Shown here piece by piece: positions 47,601 to 62,540 of a stretch of 64,000 bases of DNA. Under the pieces are notes generated by a model. It did no database searches, had not been told where the DNA came from, and worked only from the letters and a program-made list of their open reading frames with translations. The stretch is taken from positions 434,001 to 498,000 of the forward strand of contig JAUIMM010000888.1 in the NCBI GenBank assembly GCA_031769625.1, in the 5' to 3' direction. Both the position numbers and the translations under genes were made by a program. This stretch comes from Taudactylus pleione. Lineage: Eukaryota; Chordata; Amphibia; Anura; Myobatrachidae. The stretch's first letter is position 1. Every line of letters starts with the position of its first letter.

Positions 47601-49770
47601 AGCACTACACCCTGTCACATACTCACACTACACCCTATCACCTGTAACACTACACCCTGTCACATACTCACACTACACCCTATCACCTGTAACACTATAC
47701 CCTGTCACATACTCACACTACACCCTATCACCTGTAACACTACACCCTGTCACATACTCACACTACACCCTATCACCTGTAACACTACACCCTGTAACAT
47801 ACTCACACTACACCCTATCACCTGTAACACGACACCCTGTCACATACTCACACTACACCCTATCACCTGTAACACAACACCCTGTCACATAATCACACTA
47901 CACCTGTCACCTGTAGCACTACACTCTGCCACATACTCACTCTACACCCAGTCACCTGTAACACTACACCTTGTCATATAATCACACTACACCCTATCAC
48001 CTGTAACACTACACCCTGTCACACACTCACACTACACCCTGTCACCTGTAACACTACACCCTGTCACACACTCACACTACACCCTATCACCTGTAACACT
48101 ACACCCTGTCACATACTCACACTACACCCTATCACCTGTAACACTACACACGTTAACACACTCACACTACACCCTTTCACCTGTAACACGACACTCCCTG
48201 TCACATACTCACACTACACCCTATCACCTGTAACACTACACCCTGTCACACACTCACACTACACCCTATTACCTGTAACACTACACCCTGTCACACACTC
48301 ACACTACACCCTTTCACCTGTAACACGACACTCCCTGTCACATACTCACACTACACCCTATCACCTGTAACACAACACCCTGTCACATAATCACTCTACA
48401 CCCTATCACCTGTAACACTACACCCTGTCACAAACTCACACTACACCCTTTCACCTGTAACACGACACTCCCTGTCACATACTCACACTACACCCTATCA
48501 CCTGTAACACAACACCCTGTCACATAATCACACTACACCCTATCACCTGTAACACTACACCCTGTCACATACTCACACTACACCCTATCACCTGTAACAC
48601 TATACCCTGTCACATACTCACACTACACCCTATCACCTGTAACACGACACCCTGTCACATACTCACACTACACGCTATCACCTGTAGCACTACACCCTGT
48701 CACATACTCACACTACACCCTATCACCTGTAACACTACACCCTGTCACATACTCACACTACACCCTATCACCTGTAACACTATACCCTGTCACATACTCA
48801 CACTACACCCTATCACCTGTAACACTACACCCTGTCACATACTCACACTACACCCTATCACCTGTAACACTACACCCTGTAACATACTCACACTACACCC
48901 TATCACCTGTAACACGACACCCTGTCACATACTCACACTACACCCTATCACCTGTAACACAACACCCTGTCACATAATCACACTACACCTGTCACCTGTA
49001 GCACTACACTCTGCCACATACTCACTCTACACCCAGTCACCTGTAACACTACACCTTGTCATATAATCACACTACACCCTATCACCTGTAACACTACACC
49101 CTGTCACACACTCACACTACACCCTGTCACCTGTAACACTACACCCTGTCACACACTCACACTACACCCTATCACCTGTAACACTACACCCTGTCACATA
49201 CTCACACTACACCCTATCACCTGTAACACTACACACGTTAACACACTCACACTACACCCTTTCACCTGTAACACGACACTCCCTGTCACATACTCACACT
49301 ACACCCTATCACCTGTAACACTACACCCTGTCACACACTCACACTACACCCTATTACCTGTAACACTACACCCTGTCACACACTCACACTACACCCTTTC
49401 ACCTGTAACACGACACTCCCTGTCACATACTCACACTACACCCTATCACCTGTAACACAACACCCTGTCACATAATCACTCTACACCCTATCACCTGTAA
49501 CACTACACCCTGTCACAAACTCACACTACACCCTTTCACCTGTAACACGACACTCCCTGTCACATACTCACACTACACCCTATCACCTGTAACACAACAC
49601 CCTGTCACATAATCACACTACACCTGTCATCTGTAGCACTACACCCTGTCACACACTCACACTACACCCTGTCACCTGTAACACTACACCCTGTCACACA
49701 CTCACACTACACCCTATCACCTGTAACACTACACCCTGTCACATACTCACACTACACCCTATCACCTGTA
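47601..49770. repeat. 1085-bp tandem duplication within unit 3
   Basis: The variant CACGCTATCACCTGTAGCAC recurs at offsets of 1085 bp (AGCAC at 47601 and 48686). GTTAAC at 48152 and 49237 has the same spacing. Unit 2 has only one copy of this segment. Confidence 0.8.
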
Positions 49771-50014
49771 ACACTACACACGTTAACACACTCACACTAC
49801 ACCCTTTCACCTGTAACACGACACTCCCTGTCACATACTCACACTACACCCTATCACCTGTAACACTACACACTGTCACACACTCACACTACACCCTATT
49901 ACCTGTAACATTACACCCTGTCACATACTCACACTACACCCTATCACCTGTAACACGACACCCTGTCACATACTCACACTGCACCCTATCACCTGTAACA
50001 CTACACCCTGTCAC

Positions 50015-53000
50015 ATGCTCACACTACACCCTATCACCTGTAACACTACACCTGTCACATACTCACACTACACCCTGTCACCTGTAACACTACACCCTGT
50101 CACATACTCACACTACACCCTGTCACCTGTAACACGACACCCTGTCACATACTCACACTACACCCTATCACCTGTAACACGACACCCTGTCACACACTCA
50201 TACTACACCCTGTCACATAATCACACTACACCCTGTCACCTGTAGCACTACACTCTGCCACATACTCACACTACACCATATCACCTGTAACACTACACCC
50301 TGTCACATACTCACACTACACCCTATCACCTGTAACACTATACCCTGTCACATACTCACACTACACCATATCACCAGTAACACTACACCCTGTAACATAC
50401 TCACACTACACCCTATCACCTGTAACACGACACCCTGTCACATACTCACACTACACCCTATCACCTGTAACACAACACCCTGTCACATAATCACACTACA
50501 CCCTGTCACCTGTAGTACTACACTCTGCCAAATACTCACACTACACCATGTCTCCTGTAACACTACACCCTGTCATAATCATACTACACCCTATCACCTG
50601 TAACACTACACCCTGTCACACACTCACACTACACCCTGTCACCTGTAACACTACACCCTGTCACATAATCACACTACACCCTGTCACCTGTAACATTACA
50701 CCCTGTCACACAATCACACTACACCCTATCACCTGTAACACTACACCCTGTCACATACTCACACTACATGCTATCACCTGTAACACTACACCCTGTCACA
50801 TACTCACACTACACCCTATCACCTGTAACACGACACCCTGTCACCTGTAACATTACACCCTGTCACATACTCACACTACACACTATCACCTGTAACACGA
50901 CACCCTGTCACATACTCACACTACATCCTATCACCTGTAACACTACACCCTGTCACATACTCACGCTACACCCTATCACCTGTAACACTACACCCTGTCA
51001 CATACTCACACTACACCCTATCACCTGTAACACGACACCCTGTCACATACTCACACTACACCCTATCACCTGTAACACTACACCCTGTCAAATAATCACA
51101 CTACTCCCTGTCACCTGTAACACTACACCCTGTCACACACTCACACTACACCTTATTACCTGTAACACTACACCCTGTCACATACTCACACTACACGCTA
51201 TCACCTGTAACACCACACCCTGTCACATACTCACACTACACCCTATTACCTGTAACACGACACCCTGTCACCTGTAACACTACAGCCTGTCACATACTCA
51301 CACTACACCCTATCACCTGTAACACGACACCCTGTCACATACTCACACTACACCCTATCACCTGTAACACTACACCCTGTCACATACTCACACTACACCC
51401 TATCACCTGTAACACGACACCCTGTCACATACTCACACTACACCCTATAACCTGTAACACTACACCCTGTCACATACTCACACTACACGCTATCACCTGT
51501 AACACTACACCCTGTCACATACACACACTACACCCTATCACCTGTAACACGACACCCTGTCACCTGTAACATTACACCCTGTCACATACTCACACTACAC
51601 CCTGTCACATGTAACACGACACCCTGTCACATACTCACACTACACCCTATCACCTGTAACACTACACCCTGTCACATACTCACACTACACCCTATCACCT
51701 GTAACACTACACCCTGTCACATACTCACACTACACCCTATCACCTGTAACACGACACCCTGTCACATACTCACACTACACCCTATCACCTGTAACACTAC
51801 ACCCTGTCAAATAATCACACTACACCCTGTCACCTGTAACATTACACCCTGTCACACACTCACACTACACCCTATTACCTGTAAGACTACACCCTGTCAC
51901 ATACTCACACTACATGCTATCACCTGTAACACTACACCCTGTCACATACTCACACTACACCCTATCACCTGTAACACAACACCCTGTCACCTGTAACACT
52001 ACACCCTGCACATACTCACACTACACCCTATCACCTGTAACACGACACCCTGTCACATACTCACACTACACCCTATCACCTGTAACACTACACCCTGTCA
52101 CATACTCACACTACACCCTATCACCTGTAACACGAAACCCTGTCACATACTCACACTACACCCTATCACCTGTAACACGACACCCTGTCACACACTCATA
52201 CTACACCCTGTCACATAATCACACTACACCCTGTCACCTGTAGCACTACACTCTGCCACATACTCACACTACACCCTATCACCTGTAACACTACACCCTG
52301 TCACATACTCACACTACACCCTATCACCTGTAACACTACACCCTGTCACATACTCACACTACACCCTATCACCTGTAACACTATACCCTGTCACATACTC
52401 ACACTACACCCTATCACCTGTAACACTACACCCTGTCACATACTCACACTACACCCTATCACCTGTAACACTACACCCTGTAACATACTCACACTACACC
52501 CTATCACCTGTAACACGACACCCTGTCACATACTCACACTACACCCTATCACCTGTAACACAACACCCTGTCACATAATCACACTACACCTGTCACCTGT
52601 AGCACTACACCCTGCCACATACTCACTCTACACCCAGTCACCTGTAACACTACACCTTGTCATATAATCACACTACACCCTATCACCTGTAACACTACAC
52701 CCTGTCACACACTCACACTACACCCTGTCACCTGTAACACTACACCCTGTCACACACTCACACTACACCCTATCACCTGTAACACTACACCCTGTCACAT
52801 ACTCACACTACACCCTATCACCTGTAACACTACACACGTTAACACACTCACACTACACTCTTTCACCTGTAACACGACACTCCCTGTCACATACTCACAC
52901 TACACCCTATCACCTGTAACACTACACCCTGTCACACACTCACACTACACCCTATTACCTGTAACACTACACCCTGTCACACACTCACACTACACCCTTT

Positions 53001-56000
53001 CACCTGTAACACGACACTCCCTGTCACATACTCACACTACACCCTATCACCTGTAACACAACACCCTGTCACATAATCACTCTACACCCTATCACCTGTA
53101 ACACTACACCCTGTCACAAACTCACACTACACCCTTTCACCTGTAACACGACACTCCCTGTCACATACTCACACTACACCCTATCACCTGTAACACAACA
53201 CCCTGTCACATAATCACACTACACCTGTCACCTGTAGCACTACACTCTGCCACATACTCACTCTACACCCAGTCACCTGTAACACTACACCTTGTCATAT
53301 AGTCACACTAGACCCTATCACCTGTAACACTACACCCTGTCAATTGTAACACTACACCCTGTCACACACTCACACTACACCCTATCACCTGTAACACTAC
53401 ACCCTGTCACATACTCACACTACACCCTATCACCTGTAACACTACACCCTGTCACACACTCACACTACACCCTTTCACCTGTAACACGATACTCCCTGTC
53501 ACATACTCACACTACACCCTATCACCTGTAACACTACACCCTGTCACACACTCACACTACACCCTATTACCTGTAACACTACACCCTGTCACATACTCAC
53601 ACTACACCCTATCACCTGTAACACGACACCCTGTCACATACTCACACTGCACCCTATCACCTGTAACACTACACCCTGTCACATGCTCACACTACACCCT
53701 ATCACCTGTAACACAACACCCTGTCACATAATCACACTACACCTGTCACCTGTAACACAAAACCCTGTCACATAATCACACTACACCTGTCACCTGTAGC
53801 ACTACACTCTGCCACATACTCACTCTACACCCAGTCACCTGTAACACTACACCTTGTCATATAATCACACTACACCCTATCACCTGTAACACTACACCCT
53901 GTCACACACTCACACTACACCCTGTCACCTGTAACACTACACCCTGTCACACACTCACACTACACCCTATCACCTGTAACACTACACCCTGTCACATACT
54001 CACACTACACCCTATCACCTGTAACACTACACCCTGTCACACACTCACACTACACCCTTTCACCTGTAACACGACACTCCCTGTCACATACTCACACTAC
54101 ACCCTATCACCTGTAACACTACACCCTGTCACACACTCACACTACACCCTATTACCTGTAACACTACACCCTGTCACACACTCACACTACACCCTTTCAC
54201 CTGTAACACGACACTCCCTGTCACATACTCACACTACACCCTATCACCTGTAACACAACACCCTGTCACATAATCACACTACACCCTATCACCTGTAACA
54301 TTACTCCCTGTCACACACTCACACTACACCCTTTCACCTGTAACACGACACTCCCTGTCACATACTCACACTACACCCTATCACCTGTAACACAACACCC
54401 TGTCACATAATCACACTACACCTGTCACCTGTAGCACTACACTCTGCCACATACTCACTCTACACCCAGTCACCTGTAACACTACACCTTGTCATATAAT
54501 CACACTACACCCTATCACCTGTAACACTACACCCTGTCTCCTGTAAAACTACACCCTGTCACACACTCACACTACTCCCTATCACCTGTAACACTACACC
54601 CTGTCACATACTCACACTACACCCTATCACCTGTAACACTACACCCTGTCACACACTCACACTACACCCTTTCACCTGTAACACGACACTCCCTGTCACA
54701 TACTCACACTACACCCTATCACCTGTAACACTAAACCCTGTCACACACTCACACTACACCCTATTACCTGTAACACTACACCCTGTCACATACTCACACT
54801 ACACCCTATCACCTGTAACACGACACCCTGTCACATACTCACACTGCACCCTATCACCTGTAACACTACACCCTGTCACATGCTCACACTACACCCTATC
54901 ACCTGTAACACAACACCCTGTCACATAATCACACTACACCTGTCACCTGTAGCACTACACTCTGCCACATACTCACTTTACACCCAGTCACCTGTAACAC
55001 TACACTCCCTGTCACATACTCACACTATACCCTGTCACCTGTAACACTACACCCTGTCACACACTCACACTACACCCTATCACCTGTAACACTACACCCT
55101 GTCACATACTCACACTACACCCTATCACCTGTAACACTACACCCTGTCAAATACTCACACTACACCATATCACCTGTAACACTACACCCTGTCACATACT
55201 CACACTACACCCTATCACCTGTAACACTACACCCTGTAACATACTCACACTACACCCTATCACCTGTAACACGACACCCTGTCACATACTCACACTACAC
55301 CCTATCACCTGTAACACAACACCCTGTCACATAATCACACTACACCCTGTCACCTGTAGCACTACACTCTGCCACATACTCACACTACACCATGTCACCT
55401 GTAACACTACACCCTGTCATATAATCACACTACACCCTATCACCTGTAAAACTACACCCTGTCACAAACTCACACTACACCCTGTCACCTGTAACACTAC
55501 ACCCTGTCACATAATCACACTACACCCTGTCACCTGTAACACTACACCCTGTCACACACTCACACTACACCCAATCACCTGTAACTCTACTCCCTGTCAC
55601 ATACTCACACTACACCCTATCACCTGTAACACTACACCCTGTCACATACTCACACTACACGCTATCACCTGTAGCACTACACCCTGTCACATACTCACAC
55701 TACACCCTATCACCTGTAACACGACACCCTGTCACCTGTAACACTACACCCTGTCACATACTCACACTACACCCTATCACCTGTAATACGACACCCTGTC
55801 ACATACTCACACTACACCCTATCACCTGTAACACGACACCCTGTCACACACTCATACTATACCCTGTCACATAATCACACTACACCCTGTCACCTGTAGC
55901 ACTACACTCTGCCACATACTCACACTACACCCTATCACCTGTAACACTACACCCTGTCACATACTCACACTACACCCTATCACCTGTAACACTACACCCT

Positions 56001-56659
56001 GTCACATACTCACACTACACCCTATCACCTGTAACACTACACCCTGTCACATACTCACACTACACCCTATCACCTGTAACACTACACCCTGTAACATACT
56101 CACACTACACCCTATCACCTGTAACACGACACCCTGTCACATACTCACACTACACCCTATCACCTGTAACACAACACCTTGTCACATAATCACACTACAC
56201 CTGTCACCTGTAGCATTACACTCTGCCACATACTCACTCTACACCCAGTCACGTGTAACACTACACCTTGTCATATAATCACACTACACCCTATCACCTG
56301 TAACACTACACCCTGTCACACACTCACACTACACCCTATCACCTGTGACACTACACCCTGTCACATACTCACACTACACCCTATCACCTGTAACACTACA
56401 CCCTGTCACATACTCACACTACACCCTTTCACCTGTAACATGACACTCCCTGTCACATACTCACACTACACCCTATCACCTGTAACACGACACCCTGTCA
56501 CACACTCATACTATACCCTGTCACACACTCACACTACACCCTATTACCTGTAACACTACACCCTGTCACATACTCACACTACACCCTATCACCTGTAACA
56601 CGACACCCTGTCACATACTCACACTGCACCCTATCACCTGTAACACTACACCCTGTCAC
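50015..56659. repeat. Higher-order repeat 4 (6645 bp), mosaic
   Basis: The first 1.9 kb matches unit 2 spacing exactly (landmarks at +753 and +1899), with GTTAAC at 52838. The last 2 kb instead carries the CACTTTACACCC variant near 54974, shared with units 1 and 5, and lacks the paired GTTAAC sites of units 1-3. Confidence 0.75.
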
Positions 56660-59600
56660 ATGCTCACACTACACCCTATCACCTGTAACACTACACCTGT
56701 CACATACTCACACTACACCCTGTCACCTGTAACACTACACCCTGTCACATACTCACACTACACCCTGTCACCTGTAACACGACACCCTGTCACATACTCA
56801 CACTACACCCTATCACCTGTAACACGACACCCTGTCACACACTCATACTACACCCTGTCACATAATCACACTACACCCTGTCACCTGTAGCACTACACTC
56901 TGCCACATACTCACACTACACCCTATCTCCTGTAACACTACACCCTGTCACATACTCACACTACACCCTATCACCTGTAACACTACACCCTGTCACATAC
57001 TCACACTACACCCTATCACCTGTAACACTATACCCTGTCACATACTCACACTACACCCTATCACCTGTAACACGACACCCTGTCACATACTCACACTACA
57101 CGCTATCACCTGTAACACTACACCCTGTCACATACTCACACTACACCCTATCACCTGTAACACGATACCCTGTCACCTGTAACACTGCACCCTGTCACAT
57201 ACTCACACTACACACTATCACCTGTAACACGACACCCTGTCACATAATCACACTACAGCCTGTCACCTGTAGCACTACACACTGCCACATACTCACACTA
57301 CACCCTATCACCTGTAACACTACACCCTGTCACATACTGACACTACACCCTATCACCTGTAACACTACACCCTGTCACATACTCACACTACACCCTATCA
57401 CCTGTAACACTATACCCTGTCACATACTCACACTACACCATATCACCTGTAACACTACACCTTGTCACATACTCACACTACACCCTATCACCAGTAACAT
57501 TACACCCTGTAACATACTCACACTACACCCTATCACCTGTAACATGACACCCTGTCACATACTCACACTACACCCTATCACCTGTAACACAACACCCTGT
57601 CACATAATCACACTACACCCTGTCACCTGTAGCACTACACTCTGCCAAATACTCACACTACACCATGTCACCTGTAACACTACACCCAGTCATATAATCA
57701 CACTACACCCTATCACCTGTAACACTACACCCTGTCGCACACTCACACTACACCCTGTCACCTGTAACACTACACCCTGTCACATAATCACACTACACCC
57801 TGTCACCTGTAACACTACACCCTGTCACACACTCACACTACACCCTATCACCTGTAACACTACACCCTGTCACATACTCACACTACACGCTATCACCTGT
57901 AACACTACACCCTGTCACACACTCACACTACACCCTATCACCTGTAACACGACACCCTGTCACCTGTAACATTGCACCCTGTCACATACTCACACTACAC
58001 ACTATCACCTGTAACACGACACCCTGTCACATACTCACACTACATCCTATCACCTGTAACACTACACCCTGTCACATACTCACACTACACCCTATCACCT
58101 GTAACACTACACCCTGTCACATACTCACACTACACCCTATCACCTGTAACACAACACCCTGTCACATACTCACACTACACGCTATCACCTGTAACACTAC
58201 ACCCTGTCACATACTCACACTACACCCTATCACCTGTAACACGATACCCTGTCACCTGTAACACTGCACCCTGTCACATACTCACACTACACACTATCAC
58301 CTGTAACACGACACCCTGTCACATAATCACACTACAGCCTGTCACCTGTAGCACTACACACTGCCACATACTCACACTACACCCTATCACCTGTAACACT
58401 ACACCCTGTCACATACTGACACTACACCCTATCACCTGTAACACTACACCCTGTCACATACTCACACTACACCCTATCACCTGTAACACTATACCCTGTC
58501 ACATACTCACACTACACCATATCACCTGTAACACTACACCTTGTCACATACTCACACTACACCCAATCACCTGTAACACTACACCCTGTAACATACTCAC
58601 ACTACACCCTATCACCTGTAACACGACACCCTGTCACATACTCACACTACACCCTATCACCTGTAACACAACACCCTGTCACATAATCACACTACACCCT
58701 GTCACCTGTAGCACTACACTCTGCCACATACTCACCATACACCATGTCACCTGTAACACTACACCCTGTCAAATAATCACACTACACACTATCACTTGTA
58801 ACACTACACCCTGTCACACACTCACACTACACCCTGTCACCTGTAACACTACACCCTGTCACACACTCACACTACACCCTATCACCTGTAACACTACACC
58901 CTGTCACATACTCACACTACACCCTATCACCTGTAACACTACACCCTGTCACATACTCACACTACACCCTATCACCTGTAACACAACACACTGTCACATA
59001 CTCACACTACACGCTATCACCTGTAGCACTACACCCTGTCACATACTCACACTACACCCTATCACCTGTAACATGACGCCCTGTCACCTGTAACACTACA
59101 CCCTGTCACATACTCACACTACACCCTATCACCTGTAACACGACACCCTGTCACATACTCACACTACACCCTATCACCTGTAACACGACACCCTGTCACA
59201 CACTCATACTACAACCTGTCACATAATCACACTAGACCCAGTCACCTGTAGCACTACACTCTGCCACATACTCACACTACACCCTATCACCTGTAACACT
59301 ACACCCTGTCACATACTCACACTACACCCTGTCACATACTCACACTACACCCTATCACCTGTAACACTACACCCTGTCACATACTCACACTACACCCTAT
59401 CACCTGTAACACTACACCCTGTAACATACTCACACTACACCCTTTCACCTGTAACACGACACCCTGTCACATACTCACACTACACCCTGTCACCTGTAAC
59501 ACAACACCCTGTCACATAATCACACTACACCTGTCACCTGTAGCACTACACTCTGCCACATACTCACTCTACACCCAGTCACCTGTAACACTACACCTTG

Positions 59601-62540
59601 TCATATAATCACACTACACCCTATCACCTGTAACACTACACCCTGTCACACACTCACACTACACCCTGTCACCTGTAACACTACACCCTATCACACACTC
59701 ACACTACACCCTATCACCTGTAACACTACACCCTGTCACATACTCACACTACACCCTATCACCTGTAACACTACACCCTGTCACATACTCACACTACACC
59801 CTTTCACCTGTAACACGACACTCCCTGTCACATACTCACACTACACCCTATCACCTGTAACACTACACCCTGTCACATACTCACACTACACCCTATCACC
59901 TGTAACACTATACCCTGTCACATACTCACACTACACCCTATCACCTGTAACACTACACCCTGTCACATACTCACACTACACCCTATCACCTGTAACACTA
60001 CACCCTGTCACATACTCACACTACACCCTATCACCTGTAACACGACACCCTGTCACATACTCACATTGCACCCTATCACCTGTAACACTACACCCTGTCA
60101 CATGCTCACACTACACCCTATCACCTGTAACACAACACCCTGTCACATAATCACACTACACCTGTCACCTGTAGCACTACACTCTGCCACATACTCACTT
60201 TACACCCAGTCACCTGTAACACTACACTCCCTGTCACATACTCACACTATACCCTGTCACCTGTAACACTACACCCTGTCACACACTCACACTACACCCT
60301 ATCACCTGTAACACTACACCCTGTCACATACTCACACTACACCCTATCACCTGTAACACTACACCCTGTCAAATACTCACACTACACCATATCACCTGTA
60401 ACACTACACCCTGTCACATACTCACACTACACCCTATCACCTATAACACTACACCCTGTAACATACTCACACTACACCCTATCACCTGTAACACGACACC
60501 CTGTCACATACTCACACTACACCCTATCACCTGTAACACAACACCCTGTCACATAATCACACTACACCCTGTCACCTGTAGCACTACACTCTGCCACATA
60601 CTCACACTACACCATGTCACCTGTAACACTACACCCTGTCATATAATCACACTACACCCTATCACCTGTAAAACTACACCCTGTCACAAACTCACACTAC
60701 ACCCTGTCACCTGTAACACTACACCCTGTCACATAATCACACTACACCCTGTCACCTGTAACACTACACCCTGTCACACACTCACACTACACCCTATCAC
60801 CTGTAACTCTACTCCCTGTCACATACTCACACTACACCCTATCACCTGTAACACTACACCCTGTCACATACTCACACTACACCCTATCACCTGTAACATG
60901 ACACCCTGTCACATACTCACACTACACGCTATCACAAGTAGCACTACACCCTGTCACATACTCACACTACACCCTATCACCTGTAACACTACACCCTGTC
61001 ACATACTCACACTACACCCTATCACCTGTAACACTATACCCTGTCACATACTCACACTACACCCTATCACCTGTAACACTACACCCTGTCACATACTCAC
61101 ACTACACCCTATCACCTGTAACACTACACCCTGTAACATACTCACACTACACCCTATCACCTGTAACACGACACCCTGTCACATACTCACACTACACCCT
61201 ATCACCTGTAACACAACACCCTGTCACATAATCACACTACACCTGTCACCTGTAGCACTACACTCTGCCACATACTCACTCTACACCCAGTCACCTGTAA
61301 CACTACACCTTGTCATATAATCACACTACACCCTATCACCTGTAACACTACACCCTGTCACACACTCACACTACACCCTGTCACCTGTAACACTACACCC
61401 TGTCACACACTCACACTACACCCTATCACCTGTAACACTACACCCTGTCACATACTCACACTACACCCTATCACCTGTAACACTACACACGTTAACACAC
61501 TCACACTACACCCTTTCACCTGTAACACGACACTCCCTGTCACATACTCACACTACACCCTATCACCTGTAACACTACACCCTGTCACACACTCGCACTA
61601 CACCCTATTACCTGTAACACTACACCCTGTCACACACTCACACTACACCCTTTCACCTGTAACACGACACTCCCTGTCACATACTCACACTACACCCTAT
61701 CACCTGTAACACAACACCCTGTCACATAATCACTCTACACCCTATCACCTGTAACACTACACCCTGTCACAAACTCACACTACACCCTTTCACCTGTAAC
61801 ACGACACTCCCTGTCACATACTCACACTACACCCTATCACCTGTAACACAACACCCTGTCACATAATCACACTACACCTGTCACCTGTAGCACTACACCC
61901 TGTCACACACTCACAATACACCCTGTCACCTGTAACACTACACCCTGTCACACACTCACACTACACCCTATCACCTGTAACACTACACCCTGTCACATAC
62001 TCACACTACACCCTATCACCTGTAACACTACACACGTTAACACACTCACACTACACCCTTTCACCTGTAACACGACACTCCCTGTCACATACTCACACTA
62101 CACCCTATCACCTGTAACACTACACCCTGTCACACACTCACACTACACCCTATTACCTGTAACACTACACCCTGTCACACACTCACACTACACCCTGTCA
62201 CCTGTAACACTACAACCTGTCACACACTCACACTACACCCTATCACCTGTAACACTACACCCTGTCACATACTCACACTACACCCTATCACCTGTAACAC
62301 TACACCCTGTCACATACTCACACTACACCCTTTCACCTGTAACACGACACTCCCTGTCACATACTCACACTACACCCTATCACCTGTAACACTACACACT
62401 GTCACACACTCACACTACACCCTAATACCTGTAACACTACACCCTGTCACATACTCACACTACACCTTATCACCTGTAACACGACACCCTGTCACATACT
62501 CACACTGCACCCTATCACCTGTAACACTACACCCTGTCAC
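56660..62540. repeat. Higher-order repeat 5 (5881 bp), most diverged
   Basis: It shares the boundary landmark but has private variants, such as CACTGCACCC and CATACTGACAC blocks duplicated near 57320 and 58410. It contains the longest incidental plus-strand frame, 57972-59093. GTTAAC occurs at 61491 and 62036, again 545 bp apart. Confidence 0.7.

Larger units (their letters stand above)
41251..50014. repeat. Higher-order repeat 3 (8764 bp), unit 2 plus two tandem duplications
   Basis: The length equals unit 2 plus 1145 plus 1085 bp. The first extra block is at 41428-43717 and the second around 47601-49770. GTTAAC sites are at 45219, 48152, 49237 and 49782. Confidence 0.85.
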
